NCBI GenBank assembly: GCA_021151805.1
Contig: JAGKWN010000004.1
Coordinates: 1-64,000 of the forward strand
Reading direction: 5' to 3'
Source: Cytophagaceae bacterium
GTDB taxonomy: Bacteria > Bacteroidota > Bacteroidia > Cytophagales > Cytophagaceae
DNA: 64,000 nucleotides
A model generated the notes under the pieces. The model was not told where the DNA came from and did no database searches. It saw only the letters and a program-made list of their open reading frames with translations. Shown here piece after piece: positions 26,291-35,041 of this stretch. Both the position numbers and the translations under genes were made by a program. The number at the start of each line of letters is the position of its first letter. The first letter of the stretch is position 1.

Positions 26291-27391
26291 GAATAAAAAT
26301 ACCATACTAAAAAAATGATTAAAATACTCCGACACAATTTTGTAATCAGCACTGATAAAAGTATCTATACTAAAGAAGATCACAATGCTGCCTAATAATA
26401 CACTCACTGCTGTCCGGTTAATTTTTGAAGCCGCGAGTGATGTGAATGGGTAAGCAATTATACCGCCAATGATTAATCCAAGGATTGCCTGCCACCCGGA
26501 GAAATTTCCAAAATAGATAAAAGTTACCGCGGCAGACATGGCAACAAAAAATTCCACAATGTTTACTGAGCCGACAGTAAGCGTAGTGACTCTTCCTTTT
26601 TGTAATAAGTTTGATGTTACAATGGGGCCCCAGCCGCCACCGCCAATGGAATCAATAAACCCGCCAAGTACGGCCAGCCAGCTGATAAGTTTTACTCTTC
26701 TTTTCTCCTGCGGCTTTCTAAAGGGTTTTAGTAAGATTAAAACGCCAAGCAGCAGTAAGTAGAGTGCAATAAATGGTTTGATGATGTCATTGTTCAGTAT
26801 GGCTGATAATAACCATGCTCCTAATACAGAACCTGCAATACCTGGAATCAAAAGACTTCTGAATAATTTCTGATTCAGACTTCTAAATCGTAAATGCAAA
26901 ATACCCGATGCACCGGTGTTAAATGATTTTGCAATATGCACCGTTGCACTTGTATATGCAGGTGTAAGGCCTAAACCCAGTAGGAATGAACTACAGGCTA
27001 CGCCATAGCCCATACCGAGTATGCCATCCAGCAGTTGTGTGACGATTCCAATGCCAATAAATAATAAAAGATCTTTTGTGAATACGGTGCTGATGAAAGA
27101 TAATAGTGTATTTGAAAGATCAACCTGGTCGAAATCTATCGTGTATGAAATAAAAAATGCCAGTGCTACCCAGATAACTGTAACCCCGGCTAAAAATTTT
27201 ATGTATGGACTTCTTGAATTAAGTCTGTTAAGTGTTTGATTGAATTTTGAATTGGTTTCACTTGTTGCCTCCTCTTGTTCCAGCGCATGAATCTCGTCCT
27301 GTAGCTGATACAGGTCCATTTCATCTACACCGAAGGCTCCCTGCGGAATCCGCTCTATTTCATTTTCTTCTGTATTTATTTTTTTATTCAT
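26276..27391 (-). CDS. TauE/SafE (DUF81) family membrane exporter with N-terminal extension
   Basis: The 371-residue protein has about eight to nine transmembrane helices in two related halves. The motifs fit the family: FIGIGIVTQLLDGILGMGYGVACSSFLLGLG and later VLGGFIDSIGGGGWGPIVTSNLLQKG. Family members export sulfite, sulfoacetate or other organosulfur anions. Unusual is a hydrophilic N-terminal extension of about 65 residues rich in Glu/Gln (VDEMDLYQLQDEIHALEQEE, coiled-coil-like) before TM1. The gene lies 14 bp downstream of a zinc-ribbon protein gene on the same strand, so the two probably form an operon. Convergence with the YeiH gene puts two putative sulfur-oxyanion exporters side by side. 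Confidence 0.88.
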   Translation of the reverse strand: MNKKINTEENEIERIPQGAFGVDEMDLYQLQDEIHALEQEEATSETNSKFNQTLNRLNSRSPYIKFLAGVTVIWVALAFFISYTIDFDQVDLSNTLLSFISTVFTKDLLLFIGIGIVTQLLDGILGMGYGVACSSFLLGLGLTPAYTSATVHIAKSFNTGASGILHLRFRSLNQKLFRSLLIPGIAGSVLGAWLLSAILNNDIIKPFIALYLLLLGVLILLKPFRKPQEKRRVKLISWLAVLGGFIDSIGGGGWGPIVTSNLLQKGRVTTLTVGSVNIVEFFVAMSAAVTFIYFGNFSGWQAILGLIIGGIIAYPFTSLAASKINRTAVSVLLGSIVIFFSIDTFISADYKIVSEYFNHFFSMVFLFNSYV

Positions 27392-27405
27392 AGCTGGTAA
27401 GTAGT

Positions 27406-27834
27406 TTAATTATTTGCCGTTCGAAACGGATTGGTTACTTCTATAAAATCACCTTCCATTTTTGAGAGCTCTTCTGTTTTGAAATGGCTCTTTATTTTAT
27501 GCAGGTATTCCCACAACGGCTCATAGTATTTGTGTTGTGTTTGTTTTTGAAATTCTTCAATTGTAACACGGTTATTGTTTTTTAATAATAATGACCATGC
27601 AATGAAGAAATAAGAGATAGGCAGCTTACTGCCTTCCAGTATGGTTCCGCTGCGCAACGTTGTTCTGAATTTGCAGGAGTGACATTGAAACTGACTTTTA
27701 CCGGCCAGCCAGTAGTGCTTTGTGTGGCCGCATTTTTTGCAGGCGATACCTTCTTTTATCCTTAATTTTTTGAAAGCTTCTATGGCATTTTTCTCATCTG
27801 TGAAAACATTGTTCCATGTAGTGTTCTGCGTCAT
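27406..27834 (-). CDS. Transposase-type zinc-ribbon protein (IS1595-like N-terminal domain only)
   Basis: The 142-residue protein has a zinc ribbon CKKCGHTKHYW...FQCHSCKFRTTLRSGTILEGSKLP (about residues 32-73). This is the hallmark of the N-terminal domain of IS1595/ISXO2-type transposases. A short helical region follows, then a charged C-terminal tail. The DDE/DDN catalytic domain of a real transposase (about 200 further residues) is absent, and I see no terminal inverted repeats or target duplication. It is either a remnant or a domesticated DNA-binding protein. Its intact frame and 14-bp distance to the TauE/SafE gene favour domestication, perhaps as a regulator of that exporter (inference). 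Confidence 0.75.
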   Translation of the reverse strand: MTQNTTWNNVFTDEKNAIEAFKKLRIKEGIACKKCGHTKHYWLAGKSQFQCHSCKFRTTLRSGTILEGSKLPISYFFIAWSLLLKNNNRVTIEEFQKQTQHKYYEPLWEYLHKIKSHFKTEELSKMEGDFIEVTNPFRTANN

Positions 27835-28168
27835 ATGTGTACCGTTTATGTAAAGCGAATATAATTCAAATATAATAAACTATATAATCTCTATCATTAT
27901 AGTATAGTATATTTTAGTGGTACGATATCCAAACTTGGATGAATGGGAGATGCGCCGAAATGTTTGATTTTACTGTATTTGGAGGCTTTTTAAATATATA
28001 ATTTTCAGGAAGCATAAAAACAAACAATAAAATTGGGTACAATTCCCAAAATGGAATTTTATTGAACAGGCAGATATCGTAAGAAAATATCCCCTAAAAA
28101 TGACTACATTTTACAATGAGTAGGCAATTCGTTTTTGTCTGCCAGAAAATTTTTCAACTAAAAAAACT
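27835..28168. promoter_or_regulatory. Divergent promoter region with a candidate operator
   Basis: This 334-bp gap between divergent genes is very AT-rich (TATAATAAACTATATAATC and similar). It has no open frame worth calling. An inverted repeat ATCCAA-AC-TTGGAT at 27927-27940 could be an operator for the zinc-ribbon/TauE operon, and TTGGG/CCCAA arms occur near 28034-28050. I could not fix a promoter with the Bacteroidota -33/-7 consensus. Confidence 0.4.
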
Positions 28169-28729
28169 ATGAAGACAGAATTGGAAAAAATGCTTGCGGG
28201 GGAATTGTATCTGGCGAATGATTCCGTTTTGCTGGAGATGCGGAATCGGGCCCGCGCATTATTTATGGAATACAATACAACGTTGAATGAGCAGATACAG
28301 GAACGTAAGGCTATCCTGAAAAGCCTGCTCAGCGCTATGGGGGAGAATATCGATATTCAGCCGCCGTTTTTTTGCGACTATGGTGCGCATATCCGGCTTG
28401 GAAGTAATGTATTTATTAATTACAACTGCACCATTTTAGATTGCGCACTGGTAACGTTGGGCAACAATGTTTTTATAGGTCCGAATGTGAGTTTGTATGC
28501 AGCTTACCATCCCGTGATAGCATCGGAACGAATCAAAGGACCCGAGCTTGCGGGCCCGATTACGATCAACGACAATGTATGGCTGGCAGGAAATGTAGTG
28601 ATTTGCCAGGGAGTAACCATTGGCGAAAATACCACCATTGGTGCGGGAAGTGTCGTGACAAGGGATATACCGGCCAATGTATTTGCAGCAGGCAATCCGT
28701 GTAAAGTGATCCGGCAGCTGGAATCGTAA
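28169..28729 (+). CDS. maa: Maltose/galactoside O-acetyltransferase family (hexapeptide repeat)
   Basis: The 186-residue protein matches the LacA/Maa/NodL group. The N-terminal Mac domain (MLAGELYLANDSVLLEMRNRARALF) is followed by a left-handed beta-helix of hexapeptide repeats (IRLGSN, VTLGNN, ITINDN, VTIGEN, TTIGAGS). The catalytic His lies in SLYAAYHPV near residue 114, as in LacA. The C-terminus NVFAAGNPCKVIR is typical. It transfers acetyl from acetyl-CoA to a sugar or sugar-like acceptor in the cytoplasm. The gene is monocistronic, followed by a hairpin shared with a convergent gene. Confidence 0.92.
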   Translation: MKTELEKMLAGELYLANDSVLLEMRNRARALFMEYNTTLNEQIQERKAILKSLLSAMGENIDIQPPFFCDYGAHIRLGSNVFINYNCTILDCALVTLGNNVFIGPNVSLYAAYHPVIASERIKGPELAGPITINDNVWLAGNVVICQGVTIGENTTIGAGSVVTRDIPANVFAAGNPCKVIRQLES

Positions 28730-28750
28730 AAGTCTGATAGTAGTTAACAA

Positions 28751-28815
28751 AACCCTCCAGGAGTTATTAAAAATAGATTCTGACATTACCACAGTGTCAA
28801 AACTCTTGGAGGGTT
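28751..28815. terminator. Hairpin between convergent genes
   Basis: AACCCTCCAGGAGTT (28751-28765) and AACTCTTGGAGGGTT (28801-28815) pair over 15 bp with one G-U type mismatch. An inner TGACA/TGTCA pair (28781-28785, 28795-28799) lies within the loop. It separates the acetyltransferase gene from the convergent TPR gene and probably acts as a bidirectional terminator. Confidence 0.65.
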
Positions 28816-28844
28816 GGAGTGATTGGCAAAATAATATCGAATGA

Positions 28845-30524
28845 TTAAGGCATCGCTATGATCTGTTTCTCCAGACCTTCCGGAACACCTGATTTATCAG
28901 CCTTCCATTGATTGATATAATCCAGCGCTTTTTGTTTTTTGCCTTGTTCCATTAAAAGTAACAATAAATTATTTTTTGCCTGCATGAAACCAGGTGCTAT
29001 TCGTGTACATGCCTCTAGGTAAGATTCAGCTTTTTCTTTATCTCCTTTTTCAAAATTTACTTTTGCCAATTCAAATACATTGTCGATAAAACCCGGATGA
29101 AGTTTTTCTTCTTTCAACAGATAATATTCCGCTCTTGGATCTTTACTGTTTTTATTCAGGAGATTTTTTGCAAAATAAAAATTGGCATAACGTTCGGTTG
29201 AATCTATCTGCAACGCTTCACGGATTTCCTTTTCAGAATCGCCGAATTTTCCTTTATTAAAATATTTGACACCTAACAGCTTATGGGCATAGCTGGAAGA
29301 AGGGCTATCTGCAACTGCATTTTCCCAGAACGTAATTTCGTTTTTAAATTTCTGCTGGTGATTGAAATTGATGATCACAAATACCAGGCAAACGCACAGG
29401 CTAGACCAGAAGATTGTTTTGGCCTGCGCTGCGTTTTGATCTGCAAATAAAATCGTTTGCTGAAGTAATAAGAAAATACCAATGATTGGTAAATACAAAC
29501 GATGTTCGAAAGCTTGTTCGTTAACCTGCGCGGGCACAAAGAAAGCTGGCAATAGAAACAATGCAAACCAACTAAAGCCAAACAGGATCATCTTCTTGTC
29601 TGACTGCTTGTTCATGAACAGCAATACACATAATAAAAGTAATGCCACGATACCATATACAATACTGGTGTCTGCCTGCATCGGGAATACAGATAAATTA
29701 AAAGGCAGTAAAGATTTACCAATGTACTGGATGAACAAAGGCAATCTGTTTATAAAGCCGGTTGCGTATTCAGATAAGGTAGGTTTGATAATAGGTTCAA
29801 TGGAAATACTTCGCATATAAAACCATACCGCGCCAAGTACAAACCAGCCTGCAATAAATAGCGCATATGTTTTGATGGATGATTTTGTAAATAAAAACAA
29901 ATACGCCATGCACATGACCGGCAGGATGACACCTGATTCTTTTGTATACAAGGCAAATGCCAGAGAAATAAAATGAACAGGAAGCCAAAACCATTTTCCC
30001 GTTTCGTAATAACGGATCAGACTGATGAAACCTGCCAGTACAAATGTAGTAAGCATAGAATCGTTTCTTCCCGGAATCCATACAACGGCTTGTGATAATA
30101 CAGGATGTACTGCAAATAGTAAGGTAAGAATGAAGCTTACATCGTTACGGAATTTTAATACCTTGAAAAGCTGGTATAGCAGCACACAAGAGCTAAGGTG
30201 GAAGAACAGGTTGGTAAGATGGTAACCAAATAATTTACCAGTTAGGAGTTTGTTAAACATGAAAGATACCATCAACAAAGGACGGTAGTATGAATCGTCT
30301 TTTTCAAAAAACACACCTCTGAAAAACAAATGGCCGAAGTTTTTTCCTTTGGAGAATAGATCATGAAAATCATTAATAAAAATACTGTCGTCGAGCTGGG
30401 TTAAACCAAAATGCAGAGATTTGATGTATAGCAGTACACAAACCACAAGGATAATACTGACAGGATATGCAATTACTATAAACGGACTTTTGGTATTTGC
30501 TTGATCAATAGTCTTTTTTTTCAT
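28845..30524 (-). CDS. Multi-pass membrane protein with C-terminal TPR repeats (TMTC/GT-C-like)
   Basis: The 559-residue protein has an N-terminal TM helix followed by a first loop with the acidic motif LTQLDDSIFIND. The segments DSYYRPLLMVSFMFN, HLTNLFFHLSSCVLLY and LLFAVHPVLSQAVVWIPGRN follow. These resemble TMTC-type protein O-mannosyltransferase-like (GT-C) proteins, which use a lipid-linked sugar donor on the extracytoplasmic face. About ten or more TM segments extend to residue 390. The last 170 residues are TPR-like (HKLLGVKYFNKGKFGDSEKEIREALQID, ELAKVNFEKGDKEKAESYLE). Glycosyltransferase activity is inferred from the LDD motif and the architecture. The neighbours give no further clue. 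Confidence 0.78.
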   Translation of the reverse strand: MKKKTIDQANTKSPFIVIAYPVSIILVVCVLLYIKSLHFGLTQLDDSIFINDFHDLFSKGKNFGHLFFRGVFFEKDDSYYRPLLMVSFMFNKLLTGKLFGYHLTNLFFHLSSCVLLYQLFKVLKFRNDVSFILTLLFAVHPVLSQAVVWIPGRNDSMLTTFVLAGFISLIRYYETGKWFWLPVHFISLAFALYTKESGVILPVMCMAYLFLFTKSSIKTYALFIAGWFVLGAVWFYMRSISIEPIIKPTLSEYATGFINRLPLFIQYIGKSLLPFNLSVFPMQADTSIVYGIVALLLLCVLLFMNKQSDKKMILFGFSWFALFLLPAFFVPAQVNEQAFEHRLYLPIIGIFLLLQQTILFADQNAAQAKTIFWSSLCVCLVFVIINFNHQQKFKNEITFWENAVADSPSSSYAHKLLGVKYFNKGKFGDSEKEIREALQIDSTERYANFYFAKNLLNKNSKDPRAEYYLLKEEKLHPGFIDNVFELAKVNFEKGDKEKAESYLEACTRIAPGFMQAKNNLLLLLMEQGKKQKALDYINQWKADKSGVPEGLEKQIIAMP

Positions 30525-30652
30525 GAATAGATCAGTAATGATGGACTGTAAATTAATTTTAGGTAAATCCGGTATTCAAGATAGATACTTCTATTGAATA
30601 CTCAAAAAATGTGATAATTTAGGCATGTCATTTTTTTGAAAAAACTGAACCT

Positions 30653-31207
30653 ATGTTGGATAATCGTTTTAATTATATCAATGTTCCGGGTCTGGGTGGC
30701 TCGGGAGAGTATCATTGGCAGACTTTCTGGGAAGAAGCATATCCGTCTATTCATCGTGTTGAACAGGCTGACTGGGATCACCCCGTGTGTTCTACCTGGG
30801 TGAACAAATTGCAGTTAACCGTCGAAAAGCACAGCAGCAAACCTGTCGTGCTGATTGCCCACAGCCTGGGTTGTTGTGTGATTATACATGCGCTGGCGCA
30901 GCATAAACTTAAAGGTATTGCCGGTGCTTTTTTAGTTGCCATGCCTGATGTTTACCAGCATGATTTTCCAAAAGAGTGCATTGGCTTTAATCCCTTACCG
31001 GAAATTAAAATTCCTTTTCCATCGCTTGTAGTCGCCAGCGAAAATGATCCTTACATTACTGCACCGAAATTAAAGGCATGGGCAGATATTTTTGGGTCAG
31101 CATTTGTTTCGGTTGGTGAACGCGAACACATTGGCACAGCCGCTAAGCTGGAGTATTGGGAAGAAGGGCAGGAGTTGTTTAAAAATTTCCTGAAAAAACT
31201 TAAATAA
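30653..31207 (+). CDS. RBBP9/YdeN-family serine hydrolase
   Basis: The 184-residue alpha/beta hydrolase is of the short RBBP9 type. The motifs of this family are present: N-terminal VPGLGGSGEYHWQTFWE, the nucleophile Ser in LIAHSLGCC (about residue 71), Asp in VASENDPY (about 129) and His in GEREHIGTA (about 157). The triad is complete. The family hydrolyses small esters or peptides; the substrate is unknown. The size is normal, there is no signal peptide, and it is probably cytoplasmic. It is a single gene ending at a perfect hairpin. Confidence 0.9.
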   Translation: MLDNRFNYINVPGLGGSGEYHWQTFWEEAYPSIHRVEQADWDHPVCSTWVNKLQLTVEKHSSKPVVLIAHSLGCCVIIHALAQHKLKGIAGAFLVAMPDVYQHDFPKECIGFNPLPEIKIPFPSLVVASENDPYITAPKLKAWADIFGSAFVSVGEREHIGTAAKLEYWEEGQELFKNFLKKLK

Positions 31208-31220
31208 AAAGTAACGGATA

Positions 31221-31268
31221 AAATGCAATCGCCCACAGTTTTATTGAAAACTGTGGGCGATTGCATTT
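31221..31268. terminator. Perfect 22-bp hairpin, bidirectional terminator
   Basis: Arms at 31221-31242 and 31247-31268 are perfectly complementary around the loop ATTG. The stem has a GC-rich middle (CGCCCACAG) and A/T-rich ends, so each strand ends in a U-run. It lies between convergent genes. Confidence 0.9.
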
Positions 31269-31307
31269 GAGTTAAGCTTTCTGCATTAGGCTTTAAGCCT
31301 TCAGCGT

Positions 31308-32351
31308 TTAGCTTTCTTCCTTATAATAAATCTTATAGAAGTTCATGCCGCTGGCATCATCGCGTCCACGTTCGATCAGGTCTTTGTCGCCGTGGATGTA
31401 GATGTGAAAATTTCGATCCAGCTTCAATACACTTTTAAATACTTTTGCATATTTTTTTACAGCCGGTGTAGAGATTTCAAATTCATCCACAATCGGCATC
31501 TGGTGATCTTCCTGGAATTTTGTTTTATATTCTTTGAACGAATCAATCAGCAGTTCATCCTGGATCACATCATTGGTGAAGGCCTGTACATCGAATGATT
31601 CATTCTTCTTAAAATAATTTACCGAACGGTTCAGTAAATCGATCTGGTCTGTTTTAGAAACCTCGAATGCTTCGGGCATCTGGTCGGTGACAAAGCTCTT
31701 ACACATATTCATGTAATTCTGTGTGTAATGGAAACTGTCGTTGCGGCTTACAATCTTCAGGAAATCATCTTTCCAGTATTGGGCATCACTTGATTTGTTG
31801 GTATTGTCGACCACACAAACTTTGTAACCATTTTGTTTTTCGCTGTTCACAACAAAGCAGCCTTTATCCAGCTTGCGTATATCGATCCCTTTGTCAGATA
31901 CAGCTTCGTAGCCTTCGCCTTGCGGGAATATTTTTAAGAACGTTTCTTTTGTTTCAGATTTGAACAGGCCAATGGCATCCGTAGTTTCACCATCGATCAC
32001 GCAATCATCAAAATATACTACATAGAATTCTCCCCCTTTAATCATCGGGTGTTTGGATTGTTCATACAAATGCTTCGCGATATTGATGCTTTGAATGTAT
32101 AGGGAATCCGGATCAGCAAAAATATTCGAACAGAATGTATATAGTTCATTCAGGTTCAAATCTGTTTCGTGATGAAAATGATTATATTCTTTATTTTTAA
32201 ACGGAGAAGTAAAGTAATTCAGCAATAATTCTTTTAAAGATTCGTCGTTTAATTGTAAAGGTGTTTTCGAAATTGTTATACCTTCTTCGTCTGATTTGTT
32301 GCCAACAAAATGGGTATATATTCTCTCGAAATTTATTAATTCGATCTGCAT
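31308..32351 (-). CDS. 37-kDa nucleoid-associated protein (NdpA/YejK family)
   Basis: The 347-residue protein fits the NA37/NdpA family in length and sequence: N-terminal region with LNELYTFCSNIFADPDSLY, then GGEFYVVYFDDCVIDGETTDAIGLFKSE and LDKGCFVVNSE. The tail ends with NFHIYIHGDKDLIERGRDD. Members bind the nucleoid; a precise role is not known. In some genomes they sit with defence or phage genes, but the neighbours here are ordinary. It has no signal peptide or TM segment. It is a single-gene unit on the minus strand. Confidence 0.85.
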   Translation of the reverse strand: MQIELINFERIYTHFVGNKSDEEGITISKTPLQLNDESLKELLLNYFTSPFKNKEYNHFHHETDLNLNELYTFCSNIFADPDSLYIQSINIAKHLYEQSKHPMIKGGEFYVVYFDDCVIDGETTDAIGLFKSETKETFLKIFPQGEGYEAVSDKGIDIRKLDKGCFVVNSEKQNGYKVCVVDNTNKSSDAQYWKDDFLKIVSRNDSFHYTQNYMNMCKSFVTDQMPEAFEVSKTDQIDLLNRSVNYFKKNESFDVQAFTNDVIQDELLIDSFKEYKTKFQEDHQMPIVDEFEISTPAVKKYAKVFKSVLKLDRNFHIYIHGDKDLIERGRDDASGMNFYKIYYKEES

Positions 32352-32531
32352 AAAATAAAGGCGTATTCAATATTATGTACTTAAAATTATGCATAATAGG
32401 ACAATTTAAGTATTAAATAGGAAAAGGGTTATCTACAAATTATACAGAAGCTGCAGGGCTTTATGAAAAGGCATTTAAATAAGCAGTGTAATAGGCTTTT
32501 TAGAAAAAAAATAGTAGTATAAAGTTATTAA

Positions 32532-33257
32532 TTGAAGTGCGTGAAAAGAGTTAGTTTATTGATTTTAACAGCAATGGTATGCGGTAATCTGGCTGCGCAG
32601 TCGGATACCATTTATCTCAAACGGAAAACATCTGTCTACATAAAACAGTCGATTGCACCTGTAGCACTTATCGGTGCCGGGATGTTCATGAAGTTGAATA
32701 AAAATGGGTTTAACGACCTGGATGTGAAAAAGAGTGTCACTGAAACGTATCCGAATTTTCATACACATGCCGATGATTATTTACGGTTTGCTGCCATACC
32801 TATGATCTATGGACTTGATTGGCTGGGCGTGAAAGCTGAAACGGATATTAAAAACCGTACCGCTATTTTGCTGAAAGCAGAAGCCATGATGTGGATTTCA
32901 GTAACGCTTTTGAAGAACAGTACACATGTTATTCGTCCGGATGGGACAGACGATAAGTCATTTCCATCGGGGCATACGGCCCAGGCATTTTTGGGTGCAG
33001 TGATGCTGCAGCGCGAATACGGATCCAAAAGTATCTGGTATCCAATTGCGGGTTACACGATCGCTGCATCTGTAGGTGCGTTGCGGATTGCAAACAACAG
33101 ACACTATACAAGTGATGTGCTTGTTGGAGCAGGGATTGGTATGCTGAGTGCAAACCTTGCTTACTGGACACACAGATATAAATGGAACAAGAATGTTACG
33201 GTCATGCCTGCCTACAGCAACCGGTCGGCAGGTGTTTATTTTTCCATGACGTTTTAG
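32532..33257 (+). CDS. PAP2-family membrane-associated phosphatase
   Basis: The 241-residue protein shows the three PAP2 motifs in order: KNSTHVIRP (about 130-138), PSGHT (about 147-151) and NRHYTSDVLVG with the last His/Asp pair (about 190-200). This places it among lipid phosphatases and acid phosphatases acting on the extracytoplasmic face (for example on undecaprenyl diphosphate or phosphatidate). An N-terminal signal sequence ends at NLAAQ. The frame has no upstream ATG. It must start at TTG 32532 or at GTG 32541, and both preserve the signal peptide. Confidence 0.88.
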   Translation: MKCVKRVSLLILTAMVCGNLAAQSDTIYLKRKTSVYIKQSIAPVALIGAGMFMKLNKNGFNDLDVKKSVTETYPNFHTHADDYLRFAAIPMIYGLDWLGVKAETDIKNRTAILLKAEAMMWISVTLLKNSTHVIRPDGTDDKSFPSGHTAQAFLGAVMLQREYGSKSIWYPIAGYTIAASVGALRIANNRHYTSDVLVGAGIGMLSANLAYWTHRYKWNKNVTVMPAYSNRSAGVYFSMTF

Positions 33258-33260
33258 ATA

Positions 33261-33350
33261 GTGGTCAGTAAACAGTAGTCAATAAATTTGTTGTAAGTAG
33301 AGGCTGAAAGCCACACATAGTAAAGCTTGGGGCGTCGCTCCAAGAAATTA
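33261..33350. repeat. Dispersed CAGTAAACAGTAGTC motif and REP-like palindromes
   Basis: GTGGTCAGTAAACAGTAGTC (33261-33280) recurs in tandem after the next gene (34876-34925) and inverted at 35008-35040. It is followed by short palindromes AGGCTGAAAGCC and TTGGGGCG/CGCTCCAA. This is intergenic repeat DNA without coding potential. Confidence 0.65.
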
Positions 33351-33375
33351 AATTTTATAAGTAACCTTTACAATT

Positions 33376-34872
33376 ATGAAGATTTTAACAGCTGCACAAA
33401 TTCATCAATTAGATCTGTACACACAGGAAGAAGAAAACATTACTTCATTGACTTTAATGGAGCGGGCCGCTGAAGCTTTTGTCGTATGGTTTACAAAACA
33501 TACGACCATACAAAAGGAGGTGTGGGTGTTTTGTGGCAGAGGAAATAATGGCGGAGATGGATTAGCAATTTCCTGCTTATTGATCAATCGTGGGTATAAA
33601 GTAAAACCATTCATTGTTAAGTCAGGCAAGCTGACAGAAGACTGTCAGGCGAATTTAACGCGCCTGGAAAAACTGACAGAAGTAACTTCTATTGTTACAG
33701 AAGCAGATCTCATTAAAATTCCTGCTGATATTCTGATCATTGATGCCTTGCTGGGTTCCGGCTTGAACCGTCCGGTTGTAGACCTTTACGCAACGATCAT
33801 CGATCGCATCAATGCTTCAGAGAATATAGTGTATGCAGTAGATGTACCTTCAGGTTTGTACAGCGATTATCCGGCGAAGCATGCGGCGATCATTACGGCA
33901 GATCATACAATTACATTTCAGATGCCGAAGCTGATGCTTTTTTTATCGGATCATGAAGCGTTTACAGGTCAATGGCATATTGTAAACATTGGTTTGAAAA
34001 TGGAAGGAACAGCAGATCTGCTGAGTGATTATTATTATACCGATGCTGCAGAGATTCAGAAAATGATTCGTAAGCGTCCGGTGTTTTCTCACAAGGGAAC
34101 CTTCGGAAAAGTATTGCTGATTGCGGGAAGTAAAGGTATGATGGGAGCCGCAACGCTGGCGGCAAGATCCATTTTACGTTCAGGAGCCGGTTTGGTTTGT
34201 GTACATATACCGGGCAGTGGCGTTGATATTTTGCAGACACTTATACCGGAAGCAATTTTAAGTATTGATCCGAATAAAGAAGTGGTAACGCAATTGCCTG
34301 ATCTGGATGGGTACAGCGCGGTAGGCATCGGTGTTGGCCTTGGTGAACATCCATACAGTGCCGATGTGTTGGAAGAACTACTGGTGTCTTCTGTTGAGCC
34401 ATTGGTGATTGATGCAAGTGCATTGAATATTTTATCTACACATCCGCACTGGGTTACACATATACCGCCGAATAGTATATTAACGCCGCATCCAAGAGAG
34501 CTGGAGCGTTTGGCAGGTGTTCAGTTTAAAAACAGCTGGGAACGTTTACACAAAGCCATTGAGCTTGCAAAGAAAATGCAGGTGATTATTGTTGTGAAAG
34601 GAGCTTATTCAGCAGTGGTAATGCCAACAGGCGTTGTTCATTTCAACTCTACCGGTAATTCCGGGATGGCAACAGCGGGCAGCGGCGATGTACTTACAGG
34701 TGTTATTACTTCGTTGCTGGCGCAGGGCTACAGTCCGGAAGAGGCGGCCAAACTGGGCGTATTCGCGCATGGTTATGCCGGCGATGCAGCCGCTGCAAAG
34801 TATTCAAAAGCCGCGATGATCGCATCAGATGTTATTGAATCACTGCCTGAGTTCTTCCTTGATTTTGAATAA
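33376..34872 (+). CDS. nnr: Bifunctional NAD(P)H-hydrate epimerase / ADP-dependent dehydratase
   Basis: The 498-residue protein is a full-length fusion of the two NAD(P)HX repair enzymes. The N-terminal YjeF_N epimerase domain (about 1-215) has VFCGRGNNGGDGLAIS and ILIIDALLGSGLNRPV. The C-terminal ribokinase-like dehydratase domain (about 225-495) has GTFGKVLLIAGSKGMMGAA, LTPHPRELERL and the substrate/ADP site NSGMATAGSGDVLTGVI, with the catalytic Asp in GSGDVLTG. It repairs hydrated NAD(P)H in the cytoplasm. It is a single gene flanked by intergenic repeats. Confidence 0.95.
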   Translation: MKILTAAQIHQLDLYTQEEENITSLTLMERAAEAFVVWFTKHTTIQKEVWVFCGRGNNGGDGLAISCLLINRGYKVKPFIVKSGKLTEDCQANLTRLEKLTEVTSIVTEADLIKIPADILIIDALLGSGLNRPVVDLYATIIDRINASENIVYAVDVPSGLYSDYPAKHAAIITADHTITFQMPKLMLFLSDHEAFTGQWHIVNIGLKMEGTADLLSDYYYTDAAEIQKMIRKRPVFSHKGTFGKVLLIAGSKGMMGAATLAARSILRSGAGLVCVHIPGSGVDILQTLIPEAILSIDPNKEVVTQLPDLDGYSAVGIGVGLGEHPYSADVLEELLVSSVEPLVIDASALNILSTHPHWVTHIPPNSILTPHPRELERLAGVQFKNSWERLHKAIELAKKMQVIIVVKGAYSAVVMPTGVVHFNSTGNSGMATAGSGDVLTGVITSLLAQGYSPEEAAKLGVFAHGYAGDAAAAKYSKAAMIASDVIESLPEFFLDFE

Positions 34873-34875
34873 GGG

Positions 34876-35040
34876 AGTAGACAGTAGTCAGTAAACAGTA
34901 GTCAGTAGACAGTAAACAGTAGTCATCATTTATTTTTTTTTTGAAGTGAAATGATTGATAAAGCAGGTTAGTTGAAATCTTATTGATTGCTTAATAAAGC
35001 ATACGCTGTTTTTACTGTTTACTGACCACTGTCTACTAAT
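34876..35040. repeat. Tandem and inverted copies of the CAGTAGTC/CAGTAAAC motif
   Basis: 34876-34925 is a tandem run of alternating AGTAGACAGTAGTC and AGTAAACAGTAGTC units. 35008-35040 holds the inverted form (TTTTTACTGTTTACTGACC and ACTGTCTACT). Together they can form a long stem between the plus-strand nnr gene and the convergent gene on the minus strand, which may serve as a terminator. The same motif occurs before nnr at 33261. Confidence 0.65.
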
Positions 35041-35041
35041 T

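Noticed and set aside
27406..27834. Intact insertion sequence of the IS1595 family
   Set aside because: Only the zinc-ribbon domain is present; there is no catalytic domain, no terminal inverted repeats and no target-site duplication that I can see.
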